Shown here piece after piece: positions 1 to 13,749 of a stretch of 64,000 bases of DNA. The stretch lies in contig CM056561.1 of NCBI GenBank assembly GCA_029721515.1, positions 6,968,001-7,032,000 on the forward strand, read 5' to 3'. Position 1 is the stretch's first letter; each line of letters opens with the position of its first letter. A model generated the notes under the pieces. That model worked only from the letters and a program-made list of their open reading frames with translations, did not search any database and had not been told where the DNA came from. The DNA comes from Synanceia verrucosa. Lineage: Eukaryota > Chordata > Actinopteri > Perciformes > Synanceiidae. The position numbers and the translations under genes were made by a program.

Positions 1-3000
1 ATCTGTGTTTGGTGTTTACCTGTTTGAGCCTCAGGTGGGAGGTACATATTTAAAGAGCTCCTCACAGAAGGGAGTATTGGGGAAAGATATGATCTGAGCA
101 GCTCTCACAGTTTGACACCATTACAGCTTCTGCTGTGTGCACGCTTCTCTGTATGTCCTTATACTCATGCATTTAGGCATGCATGTGTGCCCACATGTGG
201 CGATGTGTGTACACGTTTGAACATTCATTTGTGTGTTAGCGTGTCACACCGAGGGAAATTATACTGATTACCTCAATGAAGGAGGTATAAATCATAATCT
301 CTACCGTAATCATCTGCAGCAGTTTATGTTTGCAATAAATCTTCTTATCACAACGGTGCCGGGTATCTTACGAATCAGACCGTGACACCTGTTTCACTTC
401 GAGGAGGACTACACATAATACATCCATGCTCAAACTGTGATATTTCATACTTAAATAATCATCTTTTTGTGGTCGACGTACTGTGTAGAGACTACAAGTC
501 TGTGGCCGCGGGCCGTTTTCAGCTCTGGGGAATAAAAATCGATATTAAAGTGAGAGTATTAATGAATGTTTAAGCGTCTGCTTCAGACTACTATTGATCA
601 GATGGCCTTATCAGCAATGCTGGGCCTAGCCAAGTAGAACAGAGATCCTCACACTGAAGGAAAATCTCCCTAGATATTAACACGTGGATAACTGACAGAC
701 TGAACATCTGTTCTGCGGGAGATTGAACCGACTTAACAAGACAATGGTTCCTTTCCAAGTTGCAGAGGAAGCATGGGGTTTTATGCTGGAAAAATACTAG
801 TTAATGTTTATAATGAACTTGGTTTGAAACATAAACCAGAGCTACTGATTCCCGATTACAGAAATCCAGCTTTGACTATATGCATGTTTCATACTGCATA
901 CATACAGTACATAATTATATGGGTCCACACAAAAAGTACAGCCCATTATCTCTGCTGCCTTTTTCTGCTCACCTCTGTTTCTTTACCGTCTCCCTCATCC
1001 ACAACTCATTTGGTTTCTTTCTCCAATATATTTCACATTACACAAACACAGATGTTTGCCAAAACCATTTCCTCTTTTCCACCTTCCACAAAATAAGGAA
1101 AGCACAGCAACACTGTGACTGTAGATGCCAACTATTCACTAGTTTTGATGCATGCAGTGGATGTAAGAAGGTTTGCAGGGATACAGTGTGTGTAGGCTCT
1201 GCAGAAAACATAGCTAGTTTTACTTTGGAGCTCAGGGAGACAGTAAGCAAGTGATGCAATTATGGGATCTGACATTTAAACACCCACCTTTGTTTTAACA
1301 TTCACACGTCCACACACCACACATACTGTATGCACTCTCTCTTTATAATGAAAGATTGACATGTTCGTCTGGAAGAGGGAAAACAAAGAAATGGAGTCTT
1401 GCCTCTTCCCACACACACATTCTCTGTATGGATAGCATTTGTGCTTCACAACAATACAAAGTGGATCTGAGAGAGCAGATTAGGGTGCATGTGTGTGTGT
1501 ATGTGTGTACTGTATCTGTATGTGTGTGCGTGAATGTGTCTGGAGATGTTGGGAGCCCATCCATCTCAGTTTCGCTGCTGGACTGTCTCAGCCAAACCAA
1601 GATAGTGAAGCTGGCTGTGGTTAGCAACTAAATCCATGCTTTAGGCGTACAGTACTTCCCTTCGAATCAAAGCACTATTTTAACGTCACAAACACTTTCA
1701 ATGTAGCAAATGTATGTTTGCATTCAAAGTGAAACATTTTGAATGTACCATTTCACTTAATGAACATATTTTTCAGCTGCGAGGACTCATTCAAGATTTA
1801 ACCTTCAACTCCCCGAGGACACCCTGGTCTGTTGTCCATGTGCACAACATCACTAAACATGGACTTCTTTGATATTGCAAGATCAGAGAAAGTCCTCATC
1901 TGTGCAAAAATAGTATATATGTTCTCTTATTTTTTTTTTTTTTTATAGATTTTGTAGAAGAGCAGCCAAAGCACACACTGTCCAAAGTCACGACAACTAC
2001 TGTAAGTCAGGTCTTCATTCACAGTCAGAGCTGCAGACATTAATTTGGCAATGTCATATTGGGGAGTTTTGCTCTTGATGATTTGATACTTGAAGACAGA
2101 ATGATGAAGCCCTTAAAGCCCATAAATGAGGAATAAACCCTTTTAGAGAGGCATCAGCCCTTATTAAAGTCAAACACATGCTCAAAATCATCACATCTTA
2201 TGCTCCATCCCACACTAGATGCCTCGAGTTTAAGGGCAGTACACTTTAAGGTTTATTAGCAGTGCAAAAGGTTAGTCTGCAAGTGGGACAGAATTAGTAC
2301 AGCTAGCTAAATGACTGGAGGGGTCAGGCTAATTCAAAGTCGTAAGCCTTGTATATGTAGCCATGCAAGCTACAGATATAATGACTCTTTAACACAGCTT
2401 AGTGTAACTTTATTTCATAACTGTAAAGTGTCTTATTGAGACTCAGCAGCCTCAAGACAAACTAAATCACATTTACATGAACCACAATTCATTAGATCAT
2501 TATATTTTAATAGATCCATATAGTTTAAAACACCACCGTATATTTTAATATTCATAGAGTAAGTAATGATGTAACCAAATGATGAACTCACAGACCATCT
2601 TTTTAAAAGTCATACTGTATTTCATATTTCTCCAGTTGTAACAGCCAGTCTCAGAGTAATATTAATGAAGGAGCTGTTTGATTTGTACAGAGTTGTGTAA
2701 AAAGCATATTTTGTAAAACTGTGAAAGTGAATTCAGGAAAAAAAAGCTAAGGATCTAAAGTAATAAAAAGAACCCTGAATTATTATTATTAACCTCTATG
2801 TTTCTATGTAATTGGGAGTTAAATAGCAGTACATTTTAGTTATCCTTACTGAAAACCATTTATAGGAACACAAACAGACTACTTAGCTTATCTGCATGGC
2901 TTCCGATTATTAGCCTCAAATTACAATTCACCCTGAGTCTCCTCTGGGTGCTTGTTTATCTCTTCCTTTCTAAAAGCCTGTCCCTCTTTCCCATCATTCA

Positions 3001-3583
3001 TTTGCTAATATTAGAATGAAAGATGGATGGTCATGGACAGTCATTTGGAATGGCCGATGGCACTAGTGATTACACAATGAGAAATGACACGATTTGAACC
3101 TTTTAAACTAACATTAGTCATATTGCCAAAACAACTCCTTATTGATGTGTAATCCATGTTCTGGCAACATATACATACCTAATGTGTGTTTAAGGTACTT
3201 AACATCAGCACGTATTTGATACAGCTGGATAAGAAGATTGCAAATCCCAAATGCTTCACGTTAATAAACACTGTGGTTGGTTGCAGCCTGTGTCATTCCA
3301 GCCCTGTCAGGTTATTCCAGGTCTTACACAACAGATGTTCATCTCTTTATGTGTGTACATTTGTGTCCCTCCCTCTGGCTATAACACTCCACGGCAGTGA
3401 CCCACAGCTCCACCACCCTCGTCCCACCGTAGGACAGGACACACTCACACCTCTTGCTGATTGTGTGACATCCACACCAATAGCCTCTGACAGGAATGGG
3501 GTATAAATGGCCTGTAAGTCAATTGCTAGGTCACTGTCTTCCGGGGGTGTCAGCTTCATCATAACTAACTCGCTCACACACAA

Positions 3584-3585
<2 letters not shown>
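1..3585. other. Gene-free stretch
   Basis: AT-rich, non-coding. Holds a loose TG-rich run near 1488-1535, a T-run at 1930-1944 and no recognisable exon or complete mobile element on either strand. Confidence 0.6.

Positions 3586-3621
<36 letters not shown>
3586..3621. repeat. (CA)n microsatellite
   Basis: An uninterrupted run of about 18 CA units between AT-rich flanks. Confidence 0.95.
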
Positions 3622-3622
<1 letters not shown>

Positions 3623-3852
3623 GTATCCAAATACGTTCTATTAGTTATTCAAAACTTGCCGGGAAAGTAACTTCTCTTATACAGTACAGTAAGTTGTCTG
3701 TTTTTGCCTGTTGGGGTACTTTGTTCTAACCTTGATTTGCGGGGTTAAATGTCACAAAAAAGTGCATCTTGGCAGGCTTCGGTTAATCATTTGTGTCCTT
3801 CTCTTCTGACAACGGACAAATCAACGTCCTGTGACAGACGTAGGCAAACTAA

Positions 3853-4707
3853 GGCCTGTTATACCGCTTTCACACTGAAATTAGCGGGTCGACACACCTC
3901 GGCTCAGCATTAGGACGCTTTCACAGTGCCAGCTGATGCGGGTCTGACCTCCAGCTGTGAGAGCTGTGTGCCTGTTTTTTCCTCCCTCTCATGCGTTATC
4001 GCGTTGACAACGTCATCATTACAGATTTAAGTGCGCCGGAACACAGTGAGGTAAACAATGGACAGCACAGACATGAGTGAGTCGCATGTTAACGTTGTTT
4101 CGTGTGTTGCAATTTTGTCCCTTTTGCAAAGTGTAAAAACCCAGTGCAGTACAAATACTAATGCTAGTACTAATGCATACTGCCATGATCAATAAAAAGG
4201 TGTGTCAGATCATTATACAAGCTGTATATAAACACGGTCGTGTAGTTCACACCGGGATTTCCCGATCGGTGGGATTTCCCCAGAATGACGTAAGATTAAA
4301 TCACTTATGCGCTCTTATTAAAGATGATGTCGCTACACATGTTGATTTGTTTGATTAAATAAAATCTCTGCCCTTCAGAGATCGGTCTCAAGAGATCAAC
4401 AGGAAGATTGATATTGAGTGAGCAGCTCTGCAGCTCTGGAGCTTCACACTGACAGCTTGACAGCCTGCTCAGTGACTAAAGCAGAGCGAGACAGGCAGCT
4501 ACATCAACGTCATCGGATAAATACACTAGCGAGTCGTCGACACGGCTCGCCTTTCACACTGCAGGGGTTTATCCTACTTAATAAAATGTTTGAATGAATG
4601 CAGCCTATCTGATCCAAGCCGATAAACTCCCGGGTTGACTGGAGGATCGTTCGACCCTTTCACACTGCACAGGTTTTTCGTGCAGTGTGAAAGGGCTTTA
4701 GGCTTTT
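3853..4707. mobile_element. Non-autonomous TIR DNA transposon, family unassigned
   Basis: The left end GGCCTGTTATACCGC-TTTCACACTG at 3853-3877 is mirrored by the right end, whose reverse complement reads GCCTAAAGCCC-TTTCACACTG (4703 back to 4683). The motif CTTTCACACTG or a close variant recurs at 3867, 3918, 4551 and 4659 and inverted near 4683, as subterminal repeats do. TAA flanks both sides (3850-3852 and 4708-4710), which could be a 3-bp target duplication of Harbinger type. The interior has no transposase. Confidence 0.65.
4655..4695. repeat. Perfect 16-bp hairpin at the right end of the TIR element
   Basis: CCCTTTCACACTGCAC at 4655-4670 is the exact reverse complement of 4680-4695, with a 9-base loop. 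It sits at the terminus of the element. Confidence 0.9.
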
Positions 4708-4871
4708 TAATGTGGCCCACCAAACTTGATCAAATTACATTATTAAGTTTAATTATATTATATTTAGGGTTGCCACCGTGTTAACGCATGCGCAAATTTT
4801 AGAAACCATTGTGGCCTGTGAGTTAAACCCTGTCCTATGAGGAGCTACTGCAGCTGTAGACAGTTGTTGGG

Positions 4872-4872
<1 letters not shown>

Positions 4873-4920
<48 letters not shown>

Positions 4921-4926
4921 CGAGAG
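4873..4926. repeat. (GT)n(GA)n compound microsatellite
   Basis: About 16 GT units pass directly into GA units, 165 bases downstream of the TIR element. Confidence 0.95.
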
Positions 4927-7667
4927 ACCCAGTAAGATCATGGTGGGAGATGGCACAACGCAGAGAAGCAAATGTTCCTTCTAAGCAATAACAGTGACTC
5001 CTAAAGCGGTTAGCATAGATTAGCATATAAGATTGACAGATGGTTCATCCAATCACCTGCCAAGTAGTTTTTGAAAATGCCTGTCTTTTTCCAGTTTCCA
5101 GCGATGGCTTCTCAGATTGTTCTGTAAAACAATCCATCTGACAAGGTCAGCTTAACTTTGTTAATCCTGTGTGATCGGAAAATAAAACTTTACTGAATGA
5201 CTCTGACAAGTGTGAGAGTGTGAGTTGGTGAGGGACAGCTTACGATAATGTGTTACGATAAAAAGTTTAAAACCATTCACTGTGTGTTCACAACTGAATC
5301 TAATCAAACAAATCTTTCTGCAGAGTCACTCCAGCTATTCTGCACAGTTCTTTTATGTAATGATTGCACACTTGCACACTCATGGTGTGCTGAATTCATT
5401 CTGTTGAGGTGTATGTGATTTGTTCGAAGCTTACACTGAATCTCCATGTTCTCACGCAACCCTCTGTCTTGCTGTCTAATCAAATCAGCATTCCTCTGCT
5501 CTGCATCCAATCAGATTAGTATCTCTGCTCCCTGTGGTAACATCAGCAGCTTTGACCTGCTCTCCTCCGGTGAGGGGTGTGCACCGTGGTTGATGAGCCC
5601 ACAGTTGCCAAGGTATATTTCTCCCCCTCTTTGAAGTCAATGAGCTGATGGATCTGATCCAGAGAGACTTGCTGTCTGCGAACAGCACACCTCTACGAGT
5701 CTGTTTGGTTTTCTCCTGCAGAGGAAAACGTAGCTCAAGTGGACACGCTGTCAGATTATGTTTTGGAAAACAGGCCAAGGATGCAATGGCATGAGCTCAG
5801 TCTCTCATGTGTATTGTCATTCTTTCCATCTCTCTGTCGGTCCGTCTCACCTCCTCTCTCTCACACATGCCACCCACTGTAAGATCTTTCTGTGATGTCT
5901 AGCTGCCCTTTCTCTTGAATCACTAAAAATACACTGGAGAGCACCCAGACGCTTGTTCTCGGAGTGTGAGTGGATCACTTTTCAGCACTGTATGACCATG
6001 AAAGGGGTTTGAGTGTTCAAGCAGATACCATTTATGCTCTCGGAAAGCTCCGTCACTGTGCAGTCTGCCAATATGCCACTACAAAGGCAGATGGCATTTA
6101 AAGGAGTTGGATTTGTGTTTATAAGTGTGTGTATGTGTGTGTCCATCCAGACAGGGGATCCATCAGAGGTATCTGGGGCCTGAACCTGCAGTTCCATTAA
6201 GAATCTAGATTTTCATTGATTAGAGGAGGAAAAGAGCAATGGGGGGGGACAAAATGGAGGGAGATGGGGGCACCACAGGCAGTAAGGGTTAGTACTTAAT
6301 GGCTCCCTTCCTTTCCTAACACTCACATCTGTCTGTTGCACCTTTGCCATTCTTTAACATCAGTGGTAGCCGATTCACTCTAACGCCTAGCATTGGCATA
6401 TGCAGACACGTGTGCACAACTAAGCCAGGGAAAATGCAGAGCAAGCTGCACTGTATATCTTCCATAACCAATTTTATGGAGTTACAATAAAGCCTAGTTA
6501 TTGTGGAAGCAGATACTCCCCTAGCCTCCATCATAAACTGATTTCTCCTTCACTGAGCTGATGAGGAAAGCAGAGAAGATGCTGGAGGAGGTAAAAGGGA
6601 AAGCAGAGGATGAGGGGATGATGAGAAGGGGAATTTAAAAAAAAAAAATATTGTGAGAGAAGGACGGAGAGCAGCGGAGAAGAGGGATAAGACAAGGATG
6701 AAGGTCAAAGACAGGAGAGTGGTGTGTCCAGGGAATATTTAGAAGAGCGAGAGCAGTGGCCCTGATCGATATGACAATAAGGAGAGGACAGCCAAGGGTC
6801 CACCAGAGTCAATAGACTTTAAGAAGAGAAGAAAAACACATTGCAGAGAAGATGTAATCATGTCAGAAATCCTTGAAATCATCTATGTTTAAAATATATA
6901 CACACTTAAAACAGAACACATATCAATGTGACATGCCTACTAGTCCAGGTTAGACTATCCCCAAGGCCTGTATTACTTCCAGATGCCGTGTGCTGCAGTA
7001 ATAGAATCAGCAGAGTTTCTAGCACTCTGGCTTGGTTTTGCTTTTAATTTGTGCCCCACAGCTTGCTTGGAGCAAAAAAACAGCCAACATAGCCAACTGC
7101 TCAGATGATGTGCACCTGAGAAACATGAGAAGTACACAAATGTAGAGGTTTTTATTTCAAGTACAGTATATCAGTGAGCTGATGTTTTCCTGCCTCCCAA
7201 CAAACAACCTTTATGTTTTATTATCAGAGTAATATGCTGACTCATGCTGCTTGCAACAACGCTCACAGCATGATTTGCAGACTTACATGATTTTAACAGT
7301 TTGAGAATATCCCAACCTGCATAGCTTTAGTTACTTCAAGCTTACAGTCACATTAATTAATTTGTACATTGTTTGCATGGTGACAGAATACATGTGAGTG
7401 CTTACAGACAACACAAACTTAATCTGTCTGCTTGAATCTCAAGTTAAATCTCTTAACTCACTGTGTGCTTTCAGTGGGGTTTAGATCTCATTCTTGAAAA
7501 AGGTGTTGGTAAATATAATGCTATGGTCAACAGCCAGTTAGCTTAGCATAAAGAGTAGAAACACATGGTAACAGCTAGCCTTTCTCTGTCTGACAGACAC
7601 AAAATCTCACAATATTGTTGATATTGTGAGGTTTCCAGACAAACAGCGAAGACTCTAGGCAAGAGGT

Positions 7668-7670
<3 letters not shown>
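4927..7670. other. Gene-free stretch
   Basis: Non-coding. Contains a purine-rich segment at about 6540-6730 (GA-rich with an A-run at 6637) and otherwise ordinary spacer. The 97-codon minus-strand frame at 5485-5778 shows no domain. Confidence 0.6.

Positions 7671-7720
<50 letters not shown>
7671..7720. repeat. (GAAA)n microsatellite
   Basis: About 12 GAAA units. The minus strand reads as a serine/phenylalanine/leucine-rich frame, which is an artefact of the repeat. Confidence 0.95.
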
Positions 7721-7722
<2 letters not shown>

Positions 7723-9704
7723 CTAAGGTGATTATTAACTCTTTGAGTGCCATCGACGTAATAATCCGTCAACGTAGTCTCCTGTCGCCTGTGAGTAATT
7801 TTGGGGCTTCTAGGTGATGTAGTTGGAGCATAAAGAGACAGTATACACCACAGAGAACAAAACAGGAAGTGGAGACGATCACGATTACAGAGCAAAACAA
7901 ACAGATTTTGGAAAAAAAGTGGCATTTTTGGTCGGAGCGACCTCTACTCTACTGCTGATAAAACAAGAATAGAACAAGTTAAAAACAAACATTTTTTCAT
8001 GATGAAATAGAGAGTCTCTTCTTTCATTTGAGCTACTCTGTGTTTTCAGAGTCATAGTACAAAATATTCTGTGGGTCTTGAAATATGACTAAATGGGCAA
8101 AAAATGCTGGCACAAGACACTTTATGTTTTATAAAATAGCTGGCACTCACTGCTACGAGGTCAATACACATGGCATTGAATCGGAAGTTGGTCATTATGA
8201 TTATGATGCAGACATTTGCTTCAGAAACTCTAACTTCTTTGAATGTTAATTGAAAAACCCTCATCATTGAAGTCACTGCTCTGAGAAATCATCTGGCACA
8301 TGAATCCCATTAAAAGCGCAACTTGTCATTTTAAAAGTTTGGCTTTTGTACCACAACAATAGAGATCTGTACAAGTGCTGGTAGGTAAAGTTTTTTTCTC
8401 AAAATGTCAGACTATTCTTTTAAATGACAAGTGTGGTGAACATGTAGAACAGCAATACAGGTAAAGATTTCATGTTTCTGTGTTCAATTTAAGCTTCAAA
8501 AGGGCAGCAATTCACCTCCCTGCTGTGTTCTTTGTACAAAATATGGAGCATTAATCATTGATATCAACACATTCATGCAGTTTAATCTTGTACTATTAAA
8601 TACAAATTGAATGAGCTTTTAAAAAAAAAATCCTCATCTGGCATCACATGAGCAGGGATATAATTCTCCAAAATGTGTTGTGCCAATTCTCAGAAGCAAT
8701 AGTGATTATGAAACTGACCGAATGAAGCCCACGCTACAACTGTTTGTTAGTCTACCCATCTGTCACAATGGTGTGTTACTGCCAAATTGTTTTGCAACTC
8801 AACAAGTGCATCTCCAAAGAGCTTTATATCTGTGACCAAAGTAGCTGTCGGTTATTGCGTCCACCTTTTTTCCCTCAGTTCTGAAAACTACTAGAGAACA
8901 AACAATATTGTGTAGTTAAAAAAATGTATCATACAGGAAAACACTGGCCAACAAAGAGCATTTAGCAGCATTAGGCCTGTTTTTGATCCGCCCTATACTT
9001 CTTGTGATCTGTGACCTTATCGACGACATTGACAGTAAAACTTCTAATGATGCTATAGCACCAGACAAATTTAAAAAGATTACATGAAAATGGAAACAAG
9101 CTGAAAAAATGATCAACAGAGGAAAAAAGGGATAAACATGCAGTGCTTAACACATTTATTATTACCCCCACTGCCCTAAATTAACAGAATTTCTGATTAC
9201 CAAAATATTTTTATGGTTATTCAATGATTATGTTCATGTCGCTTAATCAAAATTATACATTTAATGGTGAAATTATCGACGAATTTTCAAATGTACTTCT
9301 TATATTACAGTACAGCTTTGTTAAGTAGCCGACCTAGTGTTTAAATTTGCACGAAAAGCACTGTATAAATGAATGTTTGTTTGCCATATTACAATCATTT
9401 ATAATCTGAATAACAGTATATTTTGTGCCGCCAACATGGTTTGTTCAACTTCACCCAATGTGAACCACATTTAGACAGAATGTTTTCTCTTAATCATGTC
9501 CTGAAGAGTTACAGAATACATTTTTATCCTGTAAGGAAGCAGACAGACAAACAGGTGTCTACTATCATTGCTTCAAACAGATATTTATTCAAAGCCGTTC
9601 GACTAAATATCTCCTCCTGGTCAGTTCTCTGTCTATCACATGTCAGAGCTTCTCCTCTGTTAAATTCTACATATGTCCTCATGTCAAATGTCACAGACAC
9701 TGAA

Positions 9705-9854
9705 GGGTCTTCTAATTTATTATTTTTTTATTAATTTTATTCAATTGTAGGACATGCTTATGTTTAAGTTATACTAGTGGTTGAGGTTATTTTTCAGGGT
9801 CTTCTAATTTATTTTTTGTTTTATTCAACAGTAGAATATTCTTATGTTTAAGTT
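9705..9854. repeat. Imperfect tandem duplication of about 60 bases
   Basis: 9705-9770 and 9797-9854 share GGGTCTTCTAATTTATT at the start and CTTATGTTTAAGTT at the end, with small indels between. Both copies are AT-rich and non-coding. Confidence 0.75.
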
Positions 9855-10014
9855 TAAAATTTATGGTTTATTGGTTAATAATAAATGGGTCAGTTTTTGT
9901 CATACCTAGTGTTGCTGACTATGGTGTTCTCTGTTTGACTAATATCACTTGATCAAGCCTTTTCTAACATTCTACACAACAAAATAAGTAATAAAAGTAT
10001 GTATGATTCATGCT

Positions 10015-10085
10015 GATATTTTATCGGATCGATATCGATATAGGCCAATACTTAAGGCTGCAACATCGGTATCGTATCGGAAGTG
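10015..10085. repeat. Degenerate ATCGATATCG-rich repeat fragment
   Basis: TTATCGGATCGATATCGATA and ATCGGTATCGTATCGG lie close together. Strings of this kind are typical of an interspersed fish repeat. Only a fragment is visible, with no ends. Confidence 0.45.
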
Positions 10086-10488
10086 AAAAAGTTGTTTAGT
10101 TTAGTTTAGTTTAGTGAAACACTTGTGTGTCTGATCTAACGGGTCCATAGTGAAGCACATTGATTGTTGGGAATGGGTCGTTTGTGATTGTTGTTCTAAG
10201 CTCACAAGAAAGACTTACTTGAAGTAAGAGAGGGATGGAATTCTGTATTAAATGCAGAGATTATATTGTAATCAGAATTAAGTCAATGTGGGGTCCTCTG
10301 AAGGTCTCATGAAGAAATCCAGAAATCAATTGCGATGTCATTTAAGATGGTGAGTGCACTGTACTGGATCACAAATGACCAGAATGAAAACAGCATTTGG
10401 ATTGACTGATAGAGTTGCTTCGTGCACTCACCTGTAAAAGAGTCCATCCTTTATCCCCGAGTCTCACACCATTCTCTGAGGTGTGGAA

Positions 10489-10509
10489 GGGGGCAATTGA
10501 ATTACCCCC
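10489..10509. promoter_or_regulatory. 21-base quasi-palindrome with homeodomain-type core
   Basis: GGGGG-CAATTGAATTA-CCCCC: five G and five C flank a near-symmetric AT core. It lies in a low-repeat stretch at 10440-10680 that reads as a candidate regulatory element. Function is unknown. Confidence 0.4.
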
Positions 10510-11454
10510 ACCCTCACTGGCCTATAGCGAGTGATATGGGACTGGATTCAATTACACAAACTCTATCTAAGCCAGACCGCGGCCTATCTAAACCTCATAT
10601 CCCTGACAACACTCCATACATCAGCCACAGGCTAATACGCTCTAATAGGCAGGGGCCTCACCCACAGGTTTACCATATATGACCCTTTCTTTCTCATTCT
10701 CACTGGTTACCATTTGTTTGCTTTGCTTTACTGTTCCTGCTTGTACTTCATCCTTTGTGTCTTTCATCTTTCTTTCACTTGTTGTCTCCATTTATTCAGT
10801 TTGCTCACTTCTTATCCCTGCAGTTCACTCCCAGTTGCTCTCTTTTTCACCCTCTCTCTATTTCTGTTCACAATCTGTCCCCGCTTTGCCATTTCCATTG
10901 TACTGAAATAATAAATTACATAGGACAGAGTAATGATCAATGGATGCTTCTCTTTGAAAGGGTTGTTCTCTTATATCTTGTGTCTTTCTCACTTATAACA
11001 CTCTGTTCAAACCAGGAAGCAAACCTCAATACGTTTTGGGTATAATGTCAATAGCAGAGCGTATCAAAATCTGACTTTAAACTAAATGAATGCCTGGTCA
11101 GATTTGTTCTTTGTGGCTACAACATTTAAAGTTGCAGTTGACTCTAACTCTAATTTAAAATCCAAATCCAGTTTGCTAATTTTAGCCACCATCTGCTACT
11201 GGTCATTCTAGTCCAAATAAGGCTGTTAAAGCAAAACCACTGAGTTGTTGTTTAATTAAAAATATGTTGTAGAAAACACGTTTATTTAGCATGGTATTAA
11301 AAGTAGTAATGTTTTGGTATTGCTTTGGTAAAATATTGACAAAACAGGTTTCCTGCTGCCAAACAACAATGCCACCTTTTCTTCATCTTTTTGCTTCTTG
11401 TATTCCTTCAACTCTGCCGCTTTACCATTCCCAAGATTCTTCTGTTTCCTTCCA

Positions 11455-11456
<2 letters not shown>

Positions 11457-11488
<32 letters not shown>
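11457..11488. repeat. (CT)n microsatellite
   Basis: About 16 uninterrupted CT units. Confidence 0.95.
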
Positions 11489-11491
<3 letters not shown>

Positions 11492-13048
11492 CATCAAAGG
11501 GCTGTGTCAGAGGCAAAGCTCAGCTCAACAGTAGAGCAGTTGACCTTGGATGCTCACTAGCAACCCGAGAGAGAGAGATCACACAGGAACAGGAATATTA
11601 ACCATCTCAAGAATATGTGAGGCTCTCGTGCAGAGACCGCTGTAAACTGTGATGAACCGCCATGAACAACAACACACAAATCAAACAGACAAATCTGACT
11701 GCAAATATCTGAAAATTTCAGTGGCAGTTATGCTTATATGGTACAGCTGTTACTCTCTTAAAGGGGACCTTGTCTGAACACAAGAGATAAATCTACTTCT
11801 CAATGAGAGGGTGAGGTTTCATTATAAAAACGAAGGCCTGAACTGGAAATCACTTTTATAGTTGCAGTATTGTGAACTGTATACTTTCTCACAATAACAA
11901 GCGAGTGTCTGGATCTGTGTGTTTTCACTGCAGGGAGCAGAAGGCTGAATGCAAAAGATAAAATATCAAATACAAAAAATAACTTATATTTGTAGCAATA
12001 TACAACATACGTAAAGAGTAGGTTTTGTTGGCATCAGTGCCCAAAGACATGAGCCAAGGACTTCACCTCTCACATCAACAACCCTGTGATGAATAAGCCG
12101 TGAGCTTGCATCTGCGTTGCATCATTAACAAGTAATACACACACAAATGTGCTTATGTACACACAAAAATGTGCTTTTTTCAGGTTTGCATGCGTTACGG
12201 TGAATAGTTCCAAAATGCACAGAAAACACACACTCACACACTCTGCCCATGAACATCCTGAATCATGAATAATGCACAGAAAACACTAAAAAAGCCAAAA
12301 GTGTTCTGCAATATACTGTATATGAGAGGGTAACCAACCAAAAATAAAAATGGAAAAATTAGGAACAAATCAGCTGTGCAAAAATAATGATCAAACATCA
12401 ACACATCATGTGGGAAGATTTGATTTGATGACAGCTAAGGATTGTTGTTAGCAGACTTTCACCATATGTCTGGCATGGTTTCAGTAACAAAAATGTAATT
12501 ATTTATTGATAATAAATAATTATTCTGTAGTCAAGCAATGTTGTTTTTCAGTTGATGGTGACTAGTAACATTTATCTGGATGGCAATAGTAATTGATCTG
12601 CTGTCATGTAGAGGATGTCAAATACCATGACATACCATGACCAAGACTAGGGTTTTCAGTTTATTAGTAATTACTAAGAGTTTTGCAAACTGCGTGGCAG
12701 AAGTTAGAGGTCACAGTGTTTTTGTGTATTTAGTCATTCATTTATTCATTTGACTACAAGTTTATAAGGATAAACTACATTTCGCCTTCCACATTTGTAA
12801 GGAGACAAATAGAGATGAGCAATTCTGCTCACTTGTATGAAAGTTTTGCGTGATGCATCAGAAAAGCCACCTTCGAGACAACAGCTAAAAAAAGATCCAT
12901 GGACAGAGCAGTGTGCATGATCCTTTTTATCTCACTTTGAAGAAGACATTGTTTTCCCATCTCCTTCTCCCCTTCCTTCCTCTTTTCTCCTCCCCCTGAT
13001 GTCAGTGACTCCTCATCAGGGACCACATTAAAACTCAATCAATTACTT

Positions 13049-13082
13049 ACACACACACACGCACACACACGCACGCAAGCAC

Positions 13083-13124
<42 letters not shown>

Positions 13125-13282
13125 CCCTACAACTGTCTCTCTATGTCATCCTGGGCTTAATGCCAGCATCTTTCTCCCAGTCGCTCTCTGCACAGTGTTG
13201 TCCTCATCTCTTTCATTGTGATCCTGTGGCCTTGTTGGCCCTGGCATTCAATTTAGCTGTCATCCAGATGCATCCTTCTCTA

Positions 13283-13320
<38 letters not shown>

Positions 13321-13414
13321 TGGATTTCCTGTCAGGACAGTTTGAGACCAATCAGACTGTGGTATTGGAGCATGCCCAGATGAGGGCTAAAGGCCATCAA
13401 GGGACCCCCCCCCA

Positions 13415-13487
<73 letters not shown>

Positions 13488-13700
13488 AACAACGATGTAC
13501 CTCCTTTAATCTTAGACAGACACAGAAATGCATGCATGCCAAAAGTTATATATATATCATAAAGCACAAAGAAGTGCACAGACACATGCACAGTCAACTT
13601 CAATAAAACAGCACTTAAATTTAGCAGCAGTGGTATTAAATTTGAATGCATTAAGTCTGCATGCGTATGTATGAGAAATGCAGACAAGTCATCCCGTGTG

Positions 13701-13748
<48 letters not shown>
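13049..13748. repeat. Cluster of CA/TG microsatellites
   Basis: Four dinucleotide tracts fall within 700 bases: CA at 13049-13122, 13283-13319 and 13413-13488 (the last interrupted by GCGCGCGC), and TG at 13696-13748. The tracts are separated by ordinary unique-looking sequence. Confidence 0.95.

Positions 13749-13749
<1 letters not shown>

Larger units (their letters stand above)
7721..13048. other. Gene-free stretch
   Basis: Non-coding apart from the repeats and the quasi-palindrome listed. 10679-10906 is pyrimidine-rich and gives overlapping hydrophobic frames that are compositional artefacts. Nothing else could be supported. Confidence 0.6.

Noticed and set aside
4753..5026. Two minus-strand frames with Thr-His runs
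   Set aside because: Artefact of the (GT)n(GA)n microsatellite.
7735..7755. TTAA followed by CTCTTTGAGTGCC, like a piggyBac end
   Set aside because: No matching inverted end or transposase fragment was found downstream.
10679..11045. Three overlapping hydrophobic frames that look like membrane segments
   Set aside because: They come from a pyrimidine-rich stretch (TTC, CTC, TCT codons) and overlap in different frames.
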